A stretch of DNA of 64,000 nucleotides from JAADHX01 sp964569385. Its GTDB lineage: Bacteria; Actinomycetota; Acidimicrobiia; Acidimicrobiales; Poriferisodalaceae. Location: positions 17,171 through 81,170 of the forward strand of contig CAZMUM010000023.1 in the NCBI GenBank assembly GCA_964569385.1. The letters run 5' to 3'. The notes under the pieces were generated by a model. It had not been told where the DNA came from. It made no database searches and was given only the letters and a program-made list of their open reading frames with translations. The position numbers and the translations under genes were made by a program. This document shows positions 36,022 to 43,481 of this stretch, one piece after another (position 1 is the first letter of the stretch; every line of letters begins with the position of its first letter).

Positions 36022-36791
36022 TGTTAACCGTCGACTTCGAGCGCCTCGATCTCAAAAGTGGCCACCGAGTCCTCGACATGGGCGCCGGCGCAGGTCGACA
36101 TGCCTATGAGGCGCTACGTCGTGGTGCCACCATCGTGGCGTTCGACTACAGCCTCCCCGAACTCAAACAGTGCATGGCGACCTACTACGCCATGGACGAA
36201 GCCGGCGAGCTCCACAACAGCTACGGCGGCGAGGGCGGCACCGGAACAGTCACTCGCGGCGATGCCCTCAAGTTGCCTTTCCCCGACGACTCCTTCGATC
36301 GCATCATCGCATCCGAAGTTATGGAACACATACCCGACGACAGCACCGCCGCTATGGAACTGTTCCGAGTTCTAAAACCTGGAGGAACCATCGCAGTGAC
36401 GGTTCCGGCTTGGTTCCCCGAGCAGGTTTGTTGGAAACTAAGCGACGCCTATCACGCCCCGATAGCGGTAGGTGGACACGTACGTATCTACCGCGAACGA
36501 GAGATGCGCAACCTTCTGTCCAGCAAGGGTTTCGAGACCAGGGGCACACACCAGGCGCATGCACTTCATTCACCGTACTGGTGGCTCAAGTGTGCGGTGG
36601 GGCCGACCAACAACGACAACCCGTTGGTCAAGCAATACCTCCGGTTCCTCACCTGGGACATCGTGAAGGCCCCGAAGATCACGCGCCTAGCCGACAAGGT
36701 GCTGAACCCTCTTATTGGCAAGAGTGTGGTTCATTACGCAGTCAAACCTGACCGCCGCCCGAGCGCCAGCGAGGTAGCCGATGCAGCCTGA
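36021..36791 (+). CDS. Class I SAM-dependent methyltransferase
   Basis: A 256-residue methyltransferase. Motif I VLDMGAGAGRHAYEALRRG binds SAM; the acidic residue of motif II is in VAFDYSL; DALKLPFPDDSFDRIIASEVMEHI is the typical UbiE/type-11 stretch. ATG overlaps the glycosyltransferase stop (TGATG). An O-methylation of the sugar or lipid made by the neighbours is the likely role. The last 11 bases overlap the next gene, so the three are co-translated. Confidence 0.88.
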   Translation: MLTVDFERLDLKSGHRVLDMGAGAGRHAYEALRRGATIVAFDYSLPELKQCMATYYAMDEAGELHNSYGGEGGTGTVTRGDALKLPFPDDSFDRIIASEVMEHIPDDSTAAMELFRVLKPGGTIAVTVPAWFPEQVCWKLSDAYHAPIAVGGHVRIYREREMRNLLSSKGFETRGTHQAHALHSPYWWLKCAVGPTNNDNPLVKQYLRFLTWDIVKAPKITRLADKVLNPLIGKSVVHYAVKPDRRPSASEVADAA

Positions 36792-37809
36792 GTCATCGAA
36801 TCTCATCACCGCCACCGACCTCGCAGCTACAGCCGAGACCATCGCAGCCGAACAACTGCCGAACGGCATGATTCTCTGGTTCGACGGCGGTCACGCCGAC
36901 CCGTGGAATCATACCGAGGCGGCCATGGCGCTCAGCGTCGCTGGCCTTACCAAACAAGCCGAGGCTGGCTACCAATGGTTAGCCGACGCCCAAGATAGCG
37001 AAGGCTGGTGGCACCACTACTACGTCGCCGATGGCATCAAGGATCACAAGATCGATACCAATGTCTGTGCCTATATCGCCGCGGGCGTGTGGCACCACTG
37101 GCTCATCACCCAAGACCGTGGGTTCCTCGAAACCATGTGGCCCGTCGTGCAGAGAGCTATCGACTTCGTTCTCACGATGCAGAAGCCAACGGGAGAAATA
37201 ATCTGGGCTCGTCACGCCGACGGAACCCCATGGACCTATGCACTACTGACCGGTTCGTCTTCTATCTACCACTCGCTTCGGTGCGCCATCCGGATCGCTG
37301 AGACCGTCGGCCACGAACGTCCGGTGTGGGAGTTCGCCGCCGTTCAACTCGGTCACGCCATAACCGACACACCAGAGGCCTTCGAACCCAAAGACCGGTG
37401 GGCCATGGATTGGTACTACCCAGTGCTAGCCGGGGCCGTGACGGGCGAAAAGGCGGTAGATCGCTTGGCCAAAGGACGAGACACGTTCGTCATGCCCGAT
37501 CTTGGTGTGCGCTGCGTTTCGGATCAACCATGGGTCACCGCGGCCGAAACTTGTGAGTGCGCCATGGCCTACCTCAACGTTGGCAACACTGTCGAAGCGG
37601 TCAGGCTCTTTGAGTCGATCCTCGACTTCCGCGACGACGAAGGCGCTTACTACACCGGCACCGTCTACCCAGGCCTCATCAACTTCCCCGACGAGGAACG
37701 GTCGACATACACGAGCGCAGCGGTGATCCTCGCAGCCGACGCCATCGACGGTAAAGGTGCAGCGGCCGGACTATTCGTCGGCGAGGGCTTGCCAGACCTG
37801 ACTAGCTAA
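36781..37809 (+). CDS. Alpha/alpha-barrel protein (prenyltransferase/glycosidase-like)
   Basis: A 342-residue protein with repeated helical hairpins and conserved aromatic motifs: WFDGGHADPWNHTEAAMAL, GWWHHYYVADG, TMQKPTGEIIWARH, AMDWYYPVLAGAV and YTGTVYPGLINFPDEE. This is the alpha/alpha-toroid shared by squalene-cyclase-like prenyltransferase repeats and six-hairpin glycosidases. No DxDD or clear catalytic acid pair can be assigned, so the reaction is open. Overlap with the methyltransferase gene ties it to the glycan cluster. It ends 8 bases inside the convergent methyltransferase gene. Confidence 0.7.
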   Translation: MQPESSNLITATDLAATAETIAAEQLPNGMILWFDGGHADPWNHTEAAMALSVAGLTKQAEAGYQWLADAQDSEGWWHHYYVADGIKDHKIDTNVCAYIAAGVWHHWLITQDRGFLETMWPVVQRAIDFVLTMQKPTGEIIWARHADGTPWTYALLTGSSSIYHSLRCAIRIAETVGHERPVWEFAAVQLGHAITDTPEAFEPKDRWAMDWYYPVLAGAVTGEKAVDRLAKGRDTFVMPDLGVRCVSDQPWVTAAETCECAMAYLNVGNTVEAVRLFESILDFRDDEGAYYTGTVYPGLINFPDEERSTYTSAAVILAADAIDGKGAAAGLFVGEGLPDLTS

Positions 37810-38434
37810 TCCTTCGCAGGATCCGCAGCGACCCTACAACTCGAACAAGCTCGAACTCGCCACTGGCGATAGCGCGTTCGTAGATCTCAAACGGAGGGCG
37901 GCCGCCATCGGCGGGATTGGGAAACACATCGTGGATCGCGAGCAGTGCACCCATCGCCACCTTGGGAGCCCAGAGGTCGTAATCGGCGTGCGCAGGGATC
38001 GGGCCATGGCCGCCATCGATGAACACCATCGAGGCCATCGTGGTCCAGGTGCGGCCGACAACGGCAGAATCGCCAACGATGCCGATCACAACATCAGCGA
38101 GACCACATTGGTCGATAAGACGCCTGAACACAGGCAACGAATCCATGCGGCCATCGTCATCGACCAACTCGTTGTCGTGGTGTTCCCATCCGATCTGCAT
38201 TTCTTCTGAGCCGCGGTGATGATCAACGGTGTAAACCACCGACCCTGAAAGCCTCGCCCCGGCACCGAGGTAAACCGCCGACTTGCCGCAATAGGTGCCA
38301 ATCTCGATGATGGGCCCGTCGCCAACGGCAACAGCAGCGGCGGTCTCGTATAGCGCGATTCCTTCATCAACTGGCATGAAGCCACGAGCCGCTTTGGCCG
38401 CACGAGCCAACTCAGCGGGCATCTCCTCAGTCAT
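37802..38434 (-). CDS. Class I SAM methyltransferase (methyltransferase_24/CmcI-like)
   Basis: A 210-residue protein. Motif I IIEIGTYCGKSAVYLG is followed by VVYTVDHHRGSEE, FIDGGHGPIPAHADYDLW (the conserved IDGxHxYxxxxxD of type-24 methyltransferases) and ALLAIHDVFPNP. Such enzymes O-methylate sugars or antibiotics. It is convergent with the glycan cluster and is likely part of it, sitting between it and GtrA. Confidence 0.85.
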   Translation of the reverse strand: MTEEMPAELARAAKAARGFMPVDEGIALYETAAAVAVGDGPIIEIGTYCGKSAVYLGAGARLSGSVVYTVDHHRGSEEMQIGWEHHDNELVDDDGRMDSLPVFRRLIDQCGLADVVIGIVGDSAVVGRTWTTMASMVFIDGGHGPIPAHADYDLWAPKVAMGALLAIHDVFPNPADGGRPPFEIYERAIASGEFELVRVVGSLRILRRIS

Positions 38435-38446
38435 TGGATTGGCCCA

Positions 38447-38905
38447 CTAAGCAGACGCCGACTCGGTTTGTGCCGTGTCGGTGTCAGAGTCGCGAAAGAG
38501 GACTCGTTCGAGCAGCACGAACTTGCCAATCCAGAGGACTCCCCAACCCGAAAGGTTGGCGAGGCTGACGGCCAAGGTTGTGCCCCATACATCGTCGGCC
38601 ACGGCCACAAGAGCCGTTGAAACCAGCAGGCCGGCAAGCGTGTAACCCCAGAACGGTGCCATTTCTTTACCAAACGAGTGATCGCCGCGTTTGTTCCAGA
38701 CCCATCGGCGGTTGAGCATGAACACTGGTATCGATGACACCGCGGTGGCCACCACGTTGGCCTGGACGCCGCTCCAATCGAGGCCGCCTTTCAGTATCAG
38801 CAGCAAGATCTGAGTAAGCAACACCCCAATTACTGATACGCCGGCAAACCGGACGAGGCGGGCTCGCACGCGCCAAAGACGCATGGGAAGATCTAGCAGA
38901 GACAC
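38447..38905 (-). CDS. GtrA-family membrane protein
   Basis: A 152-residue protein with four hydrophobic segments (FAGVSVIGVLLTQILLLIL; VVATAVSSIPVFMLNRRWVW; FWGYTLAGLLVSTALVAVAD; LANLSGWGVLWIGKFVLLERVLF). The NRRWVW motif after helix 2 is the GtrA hallmark. GtrA proteins are proposed flippases for polyprenyl-linked sugars. GTG at 38905 is used because TAGACT lies 8 bases upstream; the ATG at 38884 is the alternative. Fits a role in exporting the product of the neighbouring glycosyltransferase genes. Confidence 0.85.
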   Translation of the reverse strand: MSLLDLPMRLWRVRARLVRFAGVSVIGVLLTQILLLILKGGLDWSGVQANVVATAVSSIPVFMLNRRWVWNKRGDHSFGKEMAPFWGYTLAGLLVSTALVAVADDVWGTTLAVSLANLSGWGVLWIGKFVLLERVLFRDSDTDTAQTESASA

Positions 38906-38913
38906 GGGGCATA

Positions 38914-38919
38914 AGTCTA
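38914..38919 (-). promoter_or_regulatory. -10 box of gtrA-like gene
   Basis: TAGACT with an 8-base spacer to GTG at 38905; slightly longer than the 6-7 bases of the others. Confidence 0.45.
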
Positions 38920-39011
38920 CGGCTTCATCGCGCCCTCGCCGAGGCTCACTCGCACCAGCTTGAGGGGCGGCGAGTCTGGCACGTAGGTAGGCGCGGCGCC
39001 CGACTAGTCCA

Positions 39012-39017
39012 TACGAT
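39012..39017 (+). promoter_or_regulatory. -10 box of tesB (leaderless)
   Basis: TACGAT, 6-base spacer, GTG at 39024. Confidence 0.65.
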
Positions 39018-39023
39018 GAGGTT

Positions 39024-39875
39024 GTGAACGCCCTCGACGAGCTCGTATGCCTACTCGAACTTGAACCAATCGAGGTGAACATCTTTAGGGGTACGAGCCC
39101 AGATGAGAACCGCCAACGAGTCTTCGGTGGCCAAGTTGCCGGACAAGCCCTGATGGCGGCGACCCGCACCGTCGACAACGCACTGCCTGCACACAGCTTG
39201 CACTCCTACTTTCTGCGGGCTGGCGATCCGCAGGCCCCAATTTTGTACGAGGTCGACCGCATCCGGGACGGCCGGTCATTTGCGACCCGACGAGTGGTTG
39301 CCATCCAGCACGGTCGAGCCATCTTCAACCTCCAGGCGTCATTCCACAAGCTCGAAGACGGCTTCGAACACCAAGTAACAATGCCCAAAGTCCCAGGACC
39401 TGAATCGCTGCCGGACTTCGCCACCAGGATGGCGCCATTCAAGGCGCAAATGGGCGAATGGTTCGACCGTCCTCGACCTATCGACAGTCGTTTCGTAGAT
39501 CTCCATCCGATCGAGCGGCGCCAGGCCCACGCCGTCACGAACCGCCTACAAGTCTGGTTCAAGGCCGACGGCGCCCTGGGAGACGACCTCGCCATTCATC
39601 AGTGTGTGGCCGCCTACGCGAGCGATCAAACGTTGCTCGACACCACGCTCGGCCCTCACGGCCTTGGGTGGGGCGAAGAAGTAATGATGGCCAGCCTCGA
39701 CCACGCCATGTGGTTTCATCGCTCGTTTCGCGCCGACGAGTGGCTGCTGTTCGACCAACATCCAATCTCGACTTCTGGAGGTCGAGGCCTAGCCCGTGGG
39801 GAGATCTACAGCGCCGACGGAATCCTCGTCGCCAGCGCCATGCAGGAAGGTCTGATCCGCCCCATCAAGAAATGA
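39024..39875 (+). CDS. tesB: Acyl-CoA thioesterase II
   Basis: A 283-residue double-hotdog thioesterase. It hydrolyses acyl-CoA to free acid and CoA. The first hotdog carries RVFGGQVAGQALMAATRTV and HSLHSYFLRAG. The second carries the catalytic Asp in YASDQTLL, SLDHAMWFHR and the C-terminal Gln region AMQEGLIRP. The GTG start is fixed by a leaderless -10 box. Confidence 0.95.
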   Translation: MNALDELVCLLELEPIEVNIFRGTSPDENRQRVFGGQVAGQALMAATRTVDNALPAHSLHSYFLRAGDPQAPILYEVDRIRDGRSFATRRVVAIQHGRAIFNLQASFHKLEDGFEHQVTMPKVPGPESLPDFATRMAPFKAQMGEWFDRPRPIDSRFVDLHPIERRQAHAVTNRLQVWFKADGALGDDLAIHQCVAAYASDQTLLDTTLGPHGLGWGEEVMMASLDHAMWFHRSFRADEWLLFDQHPISTSGGRGLARGEIYSADGILVASAMQEGLIRPIKK

Positions 39876-39945
39876 CGCGGCTCAAGCCCACCGAAAGCGA
39901 CGGATTCTGCCAAGATTAGGGTCTGCAAGGGAGAGGGAGCGTTAG

Positions 39946-40440
39946 ATGGACGATGTCAACCTTGGATTACTGGTTATACGGGTGATCGTTGGGCTGGTGT
40001 TAGCAGCTCACGGGGTGGCCAAGATTCGGGGCGGACTCGATGGCGTAGCGAGCTGGTTCGAAGCTGAGGGACTCACCCCTGGCAAACTCCACGCATCGCT
40101 TGCGGCATATGGCGAAATTGGCGCCGGTCTGGCGATTGCCATCGGGTTCGGGTTTCCCTTTGTCAACGCGCTGTTCGTCGGAGTGATGGCTGTGGCCGGG
40201 TACATCGGTCACCGGAAAAACGGATTCTTCATCATCCGCGAAGGCTGGGAGTATGTGTTCGTGCTGGCCGCGGTCGCAAGCGGCTTGGCGGCGACTGGCC
40301 CCGGCGAGTGGTCGATCGATAACGCGATCGGTTCAGATGTCAGCGGACTGGTTGGGCTGTTGATCGCTGTCGGCGGAGGACTCATCGCCGCGTTCGGACT
40401 GATCACCGTGTTCTTCACAGACCCCGAGTCGGTCGACTAG
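39946..40440 (+). CDS. DoxX-family membrane protein
   Basis: A 164-residue protein with four transmembrane helices (near residues 5-25, 45-75, 85-110 and 125-160). The DoxX hallmarks are present: LVIRVIVGLVLAAHGVAKI and the Glu in AAYGEIGAGLAIAIGF. DoxX proteins have been linked to thiosulfate:quinone oxidoreduction and to membrane redox complexes; the specific role here is unknown. A purine-rich GGGAGAGGGAG precedes the ATG, and a TAGGGT box lies some 30 bases upstream, so this gene has a normal leader. Confidence 0.85.
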   Translation: MDDVNLGLLVIRVIVGLVLAAHGVAKIRGGLDGVASWFEAEGLTPGKLHASLAAYGEIGAGLAIAIGFGFPFVNALFVGVMAVAGYIGHRKNGFFIIREGWEYVFVLAAVASGLAATGPGEWSIDNAIGSDVSGLVGLLIAVGGGLIAAFGLITVFFTDPESVD

Positions 40441-40454
40441 TCGGCCGATGGCTC

Positions 40455-40823
40455 CTATTGGGTGTTGATCAGGTGGGTTGCGGCGTTGTCGAAATAGGCG
40501 ACCACCTGTTCTTCGACGTCAGGGTCAAGACCGCCGCCCACAAGAGCGGCATTCATGTGCGATAGCCAAGCGTTGCGTTCGGCGAACCCGATAGCGAAGG
40601 GCGCATGCCTCATTCGCAACCTGGGGTGTCCTCGTTGTTCGCTGTAGGTGCCTGGACCACCCCAATACTGAACTAGGAACCCGACCATGTGGGCACGCGA
40701 CTCGGTGAGGTCCTCTGGATAGAGAGGCCGTACGATTGGGTCAGACTCGATGCCGTCGTAGAACCGATCGATTAGATCGACAAACCAATCTCGACCGCCG
40801 ACGATCTCGTAGAGCGATGCCAC
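40455..40823 (-). CDS. glbO: Group II truncated haemoglobin (trHbO type)
   Basis: A 122-residue truncated globin binding O2 or NO. Recognisable segments are LYEIVGGRDWFVDLIDRFYDGI, LYPEDL, QYWGGPGTYSEQRGHPRLRMRH (proximal His in the PRLRMRH helix) and FAIGFAERNAWLSHM with the distal-side Trp of group II. The start is a GTG placed right after the stop of the GNAT gene, so the two form an operon. Confidence 0.93.
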   Translation of the reverse strand: MASLYEIVGGRDWFVDLIDRFYDGIESDPIVRPLYPEDLTESRAHMVGFLVQYWGGPGTYSEQRGHPRLRMRHAPFAIGFAERNAWLSHMNAALVGGGLDPDVEEQVVAYFDNAATHLINTQ

Positions 40824-41267
40824 TTAAGCCTCAGGCGAGTAGCGATAGACGTTGGTTTCGCGTTCGACGAATCCGAGACGTTGGTACAACCGGTTGGCGG
40901 CCTCGCGGCTTGGGCGCGACGTCAGATCAATCGTCTTGGCACCAAGCCGGACACCCAGATCGATCGCCGCGAGGTTCAACTTTGCTCCAACGCCCATGCC
41001 TCGAGCACTCGCGTCGACAACAACATCTTCGATCCAGCCGCGAACCCCCGTAGGAATTGGAAACACCACGAGGGTCATGGATCCTAAGACTCGGCCATCT
41101 TGGTTCCTGGCGGACAGCAGGTGACACGCATTGGAGTCGATGATGGCTTGAAGCCCAGCCTCGCCAGGGGGCGGAGACGAGCGGCTGAGTTGTGGAATGA
41201 GACGATCGAATGCTTCGACCAGTTCGGTCGTTACCTCGGTCTCGACAATGATCTCGACGCCTGACAT
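40824..41267 (-). CDS. GNAT-family N-acetyltransferase
   Basis: A 147-residue GNAT protein. The acetyl-CoA site is visible as IEDVVVDASARGMGVGAKL (R/Q-x-x-G-x-G/A variant), followed by LTSRPSREAANRLYQRLGF, the usual C-terminal helix. Acceptor unknown. The ATG at 41267 is preceded by a GAGG-type site; a GTG 12 codons upstream is the alternative. Directly abuts glbO. Confidence 0.85.
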   Translation of the reverse strand: MSGVEIIVETEVTTELVEAFDRLIPQLSRSSPPPGEAGLQAIIDSNACHLLSARNQDGRVLGSMTLVVFPIPTGVRGWIEDVVVDASARGMGVGAKLNLAAIDLGVRLGAKTIDLTSRPSREAANRLYQRLGFVERETNVYRYSPEA

Positions 41268-41330
41268 CGGGGCAGCCTCAATAGTTCGGTGGTTGAGTCT
41301 CACAGGTTAGGCGTCTCGCGATCACGCCGA

Positions 41331-41336
41331 TAACGT
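41331..41336 (+). promoter_or_regulatory. -10 box of PAC2 gene (leaderless)
   Basis: TAACGT, 7-base spacer, ATG at 41344; it argues against the GTG at 41335. Confidence 0.6.
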
Positions 41337-41343
41337 GGGCTCA

Positions 41344-42216
41344 ATGAATCATGTGGTCTGGCGCTCACAGCCCGAACTTCGAAACCCGGTCTTAGTGCTC
41401 GCGTTTGAGGGCTGGAACGACGCTGGCGATGCGGCCAGCACAGCGCTCGAATACGTCGCCCATCGTTACGACGCCGACGTGTTGGCCACCATTGACCCCG
41501 AGTCGTTCTTCGACTTCAGCTCGAATCGCCCGATGGTTCGGCTTCGCGAAGGCAACACTCGCAGTATCGAATGGCCAGAGGTTTCGTTTTCGTTGTTAGA
41601 GACCCAGGGCGACCGCGACGTTGTAGTTCTCGCTGGTCCAGAACCACGGCTTCGGTGGCGGACGTTTTGTGAACAAATAGTCGATGTCGCAACTCGACTC
41701 GACGTCACAATGGCGATAAGCCTCGGAGCGCTCCTGGCCGAAGTGCATCATGCTAAACCGGTCTCGGTTTTTGGGGTCAGCGCCGATGCAACGCTCACCG
41801 ACAAACTCGACCTCAGGCCATCAACCTACGCAGGCCCAACCGGAATAGTTGGGGTGCTCCAAGACGCGCTTCAACGCGGTGGTATCCCCACCATGTCCTT
41901 GTGGGCGTCAGTGCCTACGTATGTGCCAAGCTCGACTTCGCCTAAGGCCGCGCTCGCCTTGGTCGAACGCTTGTCATCCGTACTCGATTTGGCACTAACC
42001 GCAGCCGATCTGAAGAATGCGGCCAGCCGCTACGAGCGTCAGATCGACGACCTTCTCGACGACGACGAAGAGTTAGCCGACTATGCACAGCAGATCCTGC
42101 TCGCATCGGTCGACGAGCCAGAAGTGGTCGAAACACCTCGACCTTTGCCGATGGAAGACGTCGATGGCGAGGCCCTCATCGAAGATCTCGAGCAGTTCCT
42201 CCGCGATCAGTCTTAG
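41344..42216 (+). CDS. PAC2-family protein (proteasome-assembly-chaperone-like)
   Basis: A 290-residue PAC2 domain protein. The start of the fold reads PVLVLAFEGWNDAGDAASTAL; later strands contain SLGALLAEVHHAKP and the TGIVGVL loop. A charged C-terminal helix follows (SRYERQIDDLLDDDEELADY). Actinobacterial PAC2 proteins resemble archaeal and eukaryotic proteasome-assembly chaperones, but their bacterial function is not settled. No proteasome genes are in this window. Confidence 0.9.
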   Translation: MNHVVWRSQPELRNPVLVLAFEGWNDAGDAASTALEYVAHRYDADVLATIDPESFFDFSSNRPMVRLREGNTRSIEWPEVSFSLLETQGDRDVVVLAGPEPRLRWRTFCEQIVDVATRLDVTMAISLGALLAEVHHAKPVSVFGVSADATLTDKLDLRPSTYAGPTGIVGVLQDALQRGGIPTMSLWASVPTYVPSSTSPKAALALVERLSSVLDLALTAADLKNAASRYERQIDDLLDDDEELADYAQQILLASVDEPEVVETPRPLPMEDVDGEALIEDLEQFLRDQS

Positions 42217-42256
42217 CCAAGCGAAGGCGGCGGCAGCCGGAGCAATCGGGTACTGC

Positions 42257-42925
42257 CTACTCCCACGGTGCGCTTCGAGGTGGATCGAACGACGGAACGA
42301 CGTGGTCACCGGCTATGGCTGCAAATGCCTGGTCGACCCAAAGGTCTGCGCTAGCGGTCGGAGTTGGCAGGTCGCCCTGTCCGAACCAGCCGACGTCTTG
42401 GGTCTCAAGTGGATGCGGGGTGAGGTCGCCGCCGATGGCACGGCAATAGAACACCAGCGAATACAACGGAACTTCGGTGAACCCCAACCGTAAACCATCG
42501 AGCACGCTCAACAAACGAACGGGTTCGCACTTTATGCCTGTCTCTTCGAATACTTCTTTTTGGGCTACCTCGGCGGCTGAGTAGCCAATGTCGGCCCAGC
42601 CCGTCGGATACAACCAGAGGCCAGAATCGGATCGTTGCACCAACAAGATTTCGCCGTCGTCATTGCCGACCACCGCTCCGACGGCGATCTTTGGAGTGAC
42701 ATAACCAGCCACACCTACACCAACCGACGTCATCCATTCGGCGGCGATGGTCTGGTGATCCACACCAGAGCCTGACGCGGCGCGCATCTGTGCGGCGATC
42801 TTCAGCACTTCTTCGAAACGTTCGCGTTCGTACAGGCTCTGAGTGAAGCCAAGACCAGTACGAGCAATACCAGACAGTGCTTCTCCCCACGCCAGAAGCT
42901 CTTGCGCAGTAACGGGCTCAGTCAT
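42257..42925 (-). CDS. Nudix hydrolase with N-terminal helical domain
   Basis: A 222-residue protein. A helical N-domain (1-75) precedes a Nudix domain that starts PKIAVGAVVGNDDGEILLVQR and carries the box GWADIGYSAAEVAQKEVFEETGI. The first Glu of the classic GX5E is replaced by Tyr and the Arg of REUxEExGU by Lys, while the EVFEETG core needed for metal binding is intact. This N-domain plus Nudix pairing is known from proteins proposed to act on ADP-ribose or nucleoside diphosphates. Substrate not assignable. Confidence 0.88.
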   Translation of the reverse strand: MTEPVTAQELLAWGEALSGIARTGLGFTQSLYERERFEEVLKIAAQMRAASGSGVDHQTIAAEWMTSVGVGVAGYVTPKIAVGAVVGNDDGEILLVQRSDSGLWLYPTGWADIGYSAAEVAQKEVFEETGIKCEPVRLLSVLDGLRLGFTEVPLYSLVFYCRAIGGDLTPHPLETQDVGWFGQGDLPTPTASADLWVDQAFAAIAGDHVVPSFDPPRSAPWE

Positions 42926-42931
42926 GCTGGC

Positions 42932-42937
42932 ACGCTA
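42932..42937 (-). promoter_or_regulatory. -10 box of Nudix gene (leaderless)
   Basis: TAGCGT, 6-base spacer, ATG at 42925. Confidence 0.6.
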
Positions 42938-42995
42938 CAGGCCCCTCGACGACGCTAGACCGACAGCCACGCGTCGGTTCGGTGGCCTGGCGCTG

Positions 42996-43481
42996 CTAGG
43001 AGTGCGCCTGGTGACGAGCGATATGAGCCTTCGCTTTTGCCGCACCCCACACCAAACTAATCGTGTGCAGGCTGACGTCGACATCGGCCAACGCTGCGGG
43101 CCCGATCGCATAAACGTCGTCTGGCCACAACCGCTCATCGACGGCATCGCGTACGACCCCGGGCAACCCCGCCTCTCGTAACGCCGCCGTGGGGAAAGAC
43201 CCCACATCGCGCAGCAGCTGAAGCGGAGTCGAACGCTGCTCATCGACGTCGGCCTCCAACAACACACGTAGTCGAGGCATCACCGCGGCACGGGCCTCGT
43301 CGGCAGCCCGGTGCGCGCCATCTCGAACCGTGTCGGGGAATTCGCCGTTCCAGCTTCGATGCAGGCGTTCGACAACACGCACAACCCACGGCCCGACGGC
43401 GATGTCGATGCTCGACCATAACTCGCGCCCCACATCTCGAAGAACAGTGTCGGGATTAGGCCTGGCGTCGGGGCTACTCAA
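42996..43481 (-). CDS. Hypothetical protein coupled to acyl-CoA dehydrogenase
   Basis: A 161-residue soluble protein starting LSSPDARPNPDTVLRDVGRELWSSIDIAVGPWVVR. It is mainly helical, with several Arg/Asp-rich amphipathic stretches and a C-terminal TISLVWGAAKAKAHIARHQ. The TTG start overlaps the stop of the acyl-CoA dehydrogenase gene (TTGA). The frame is open upstream inside that gene, but residues there are antisense-like read-through with no regular pattern. Function unknown; coupling suggests a role alongside the dehydrogenase. Confidence 0.6.
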   Translation of the reverse strand: MSSPDARPNPDTVLRDVGRELWSSIDIAVGPWVVRVVERLHRSWNGEFPDTVRDGAHRAADEARAAVMPRLRVLLEADVDEQRSTPLQLLRDVGSFPTAALREAGLPGVVRDAVDERLWPDDVYAIGPAALADVDVSLHTISLVWGAAKAKAHIARHQAHS

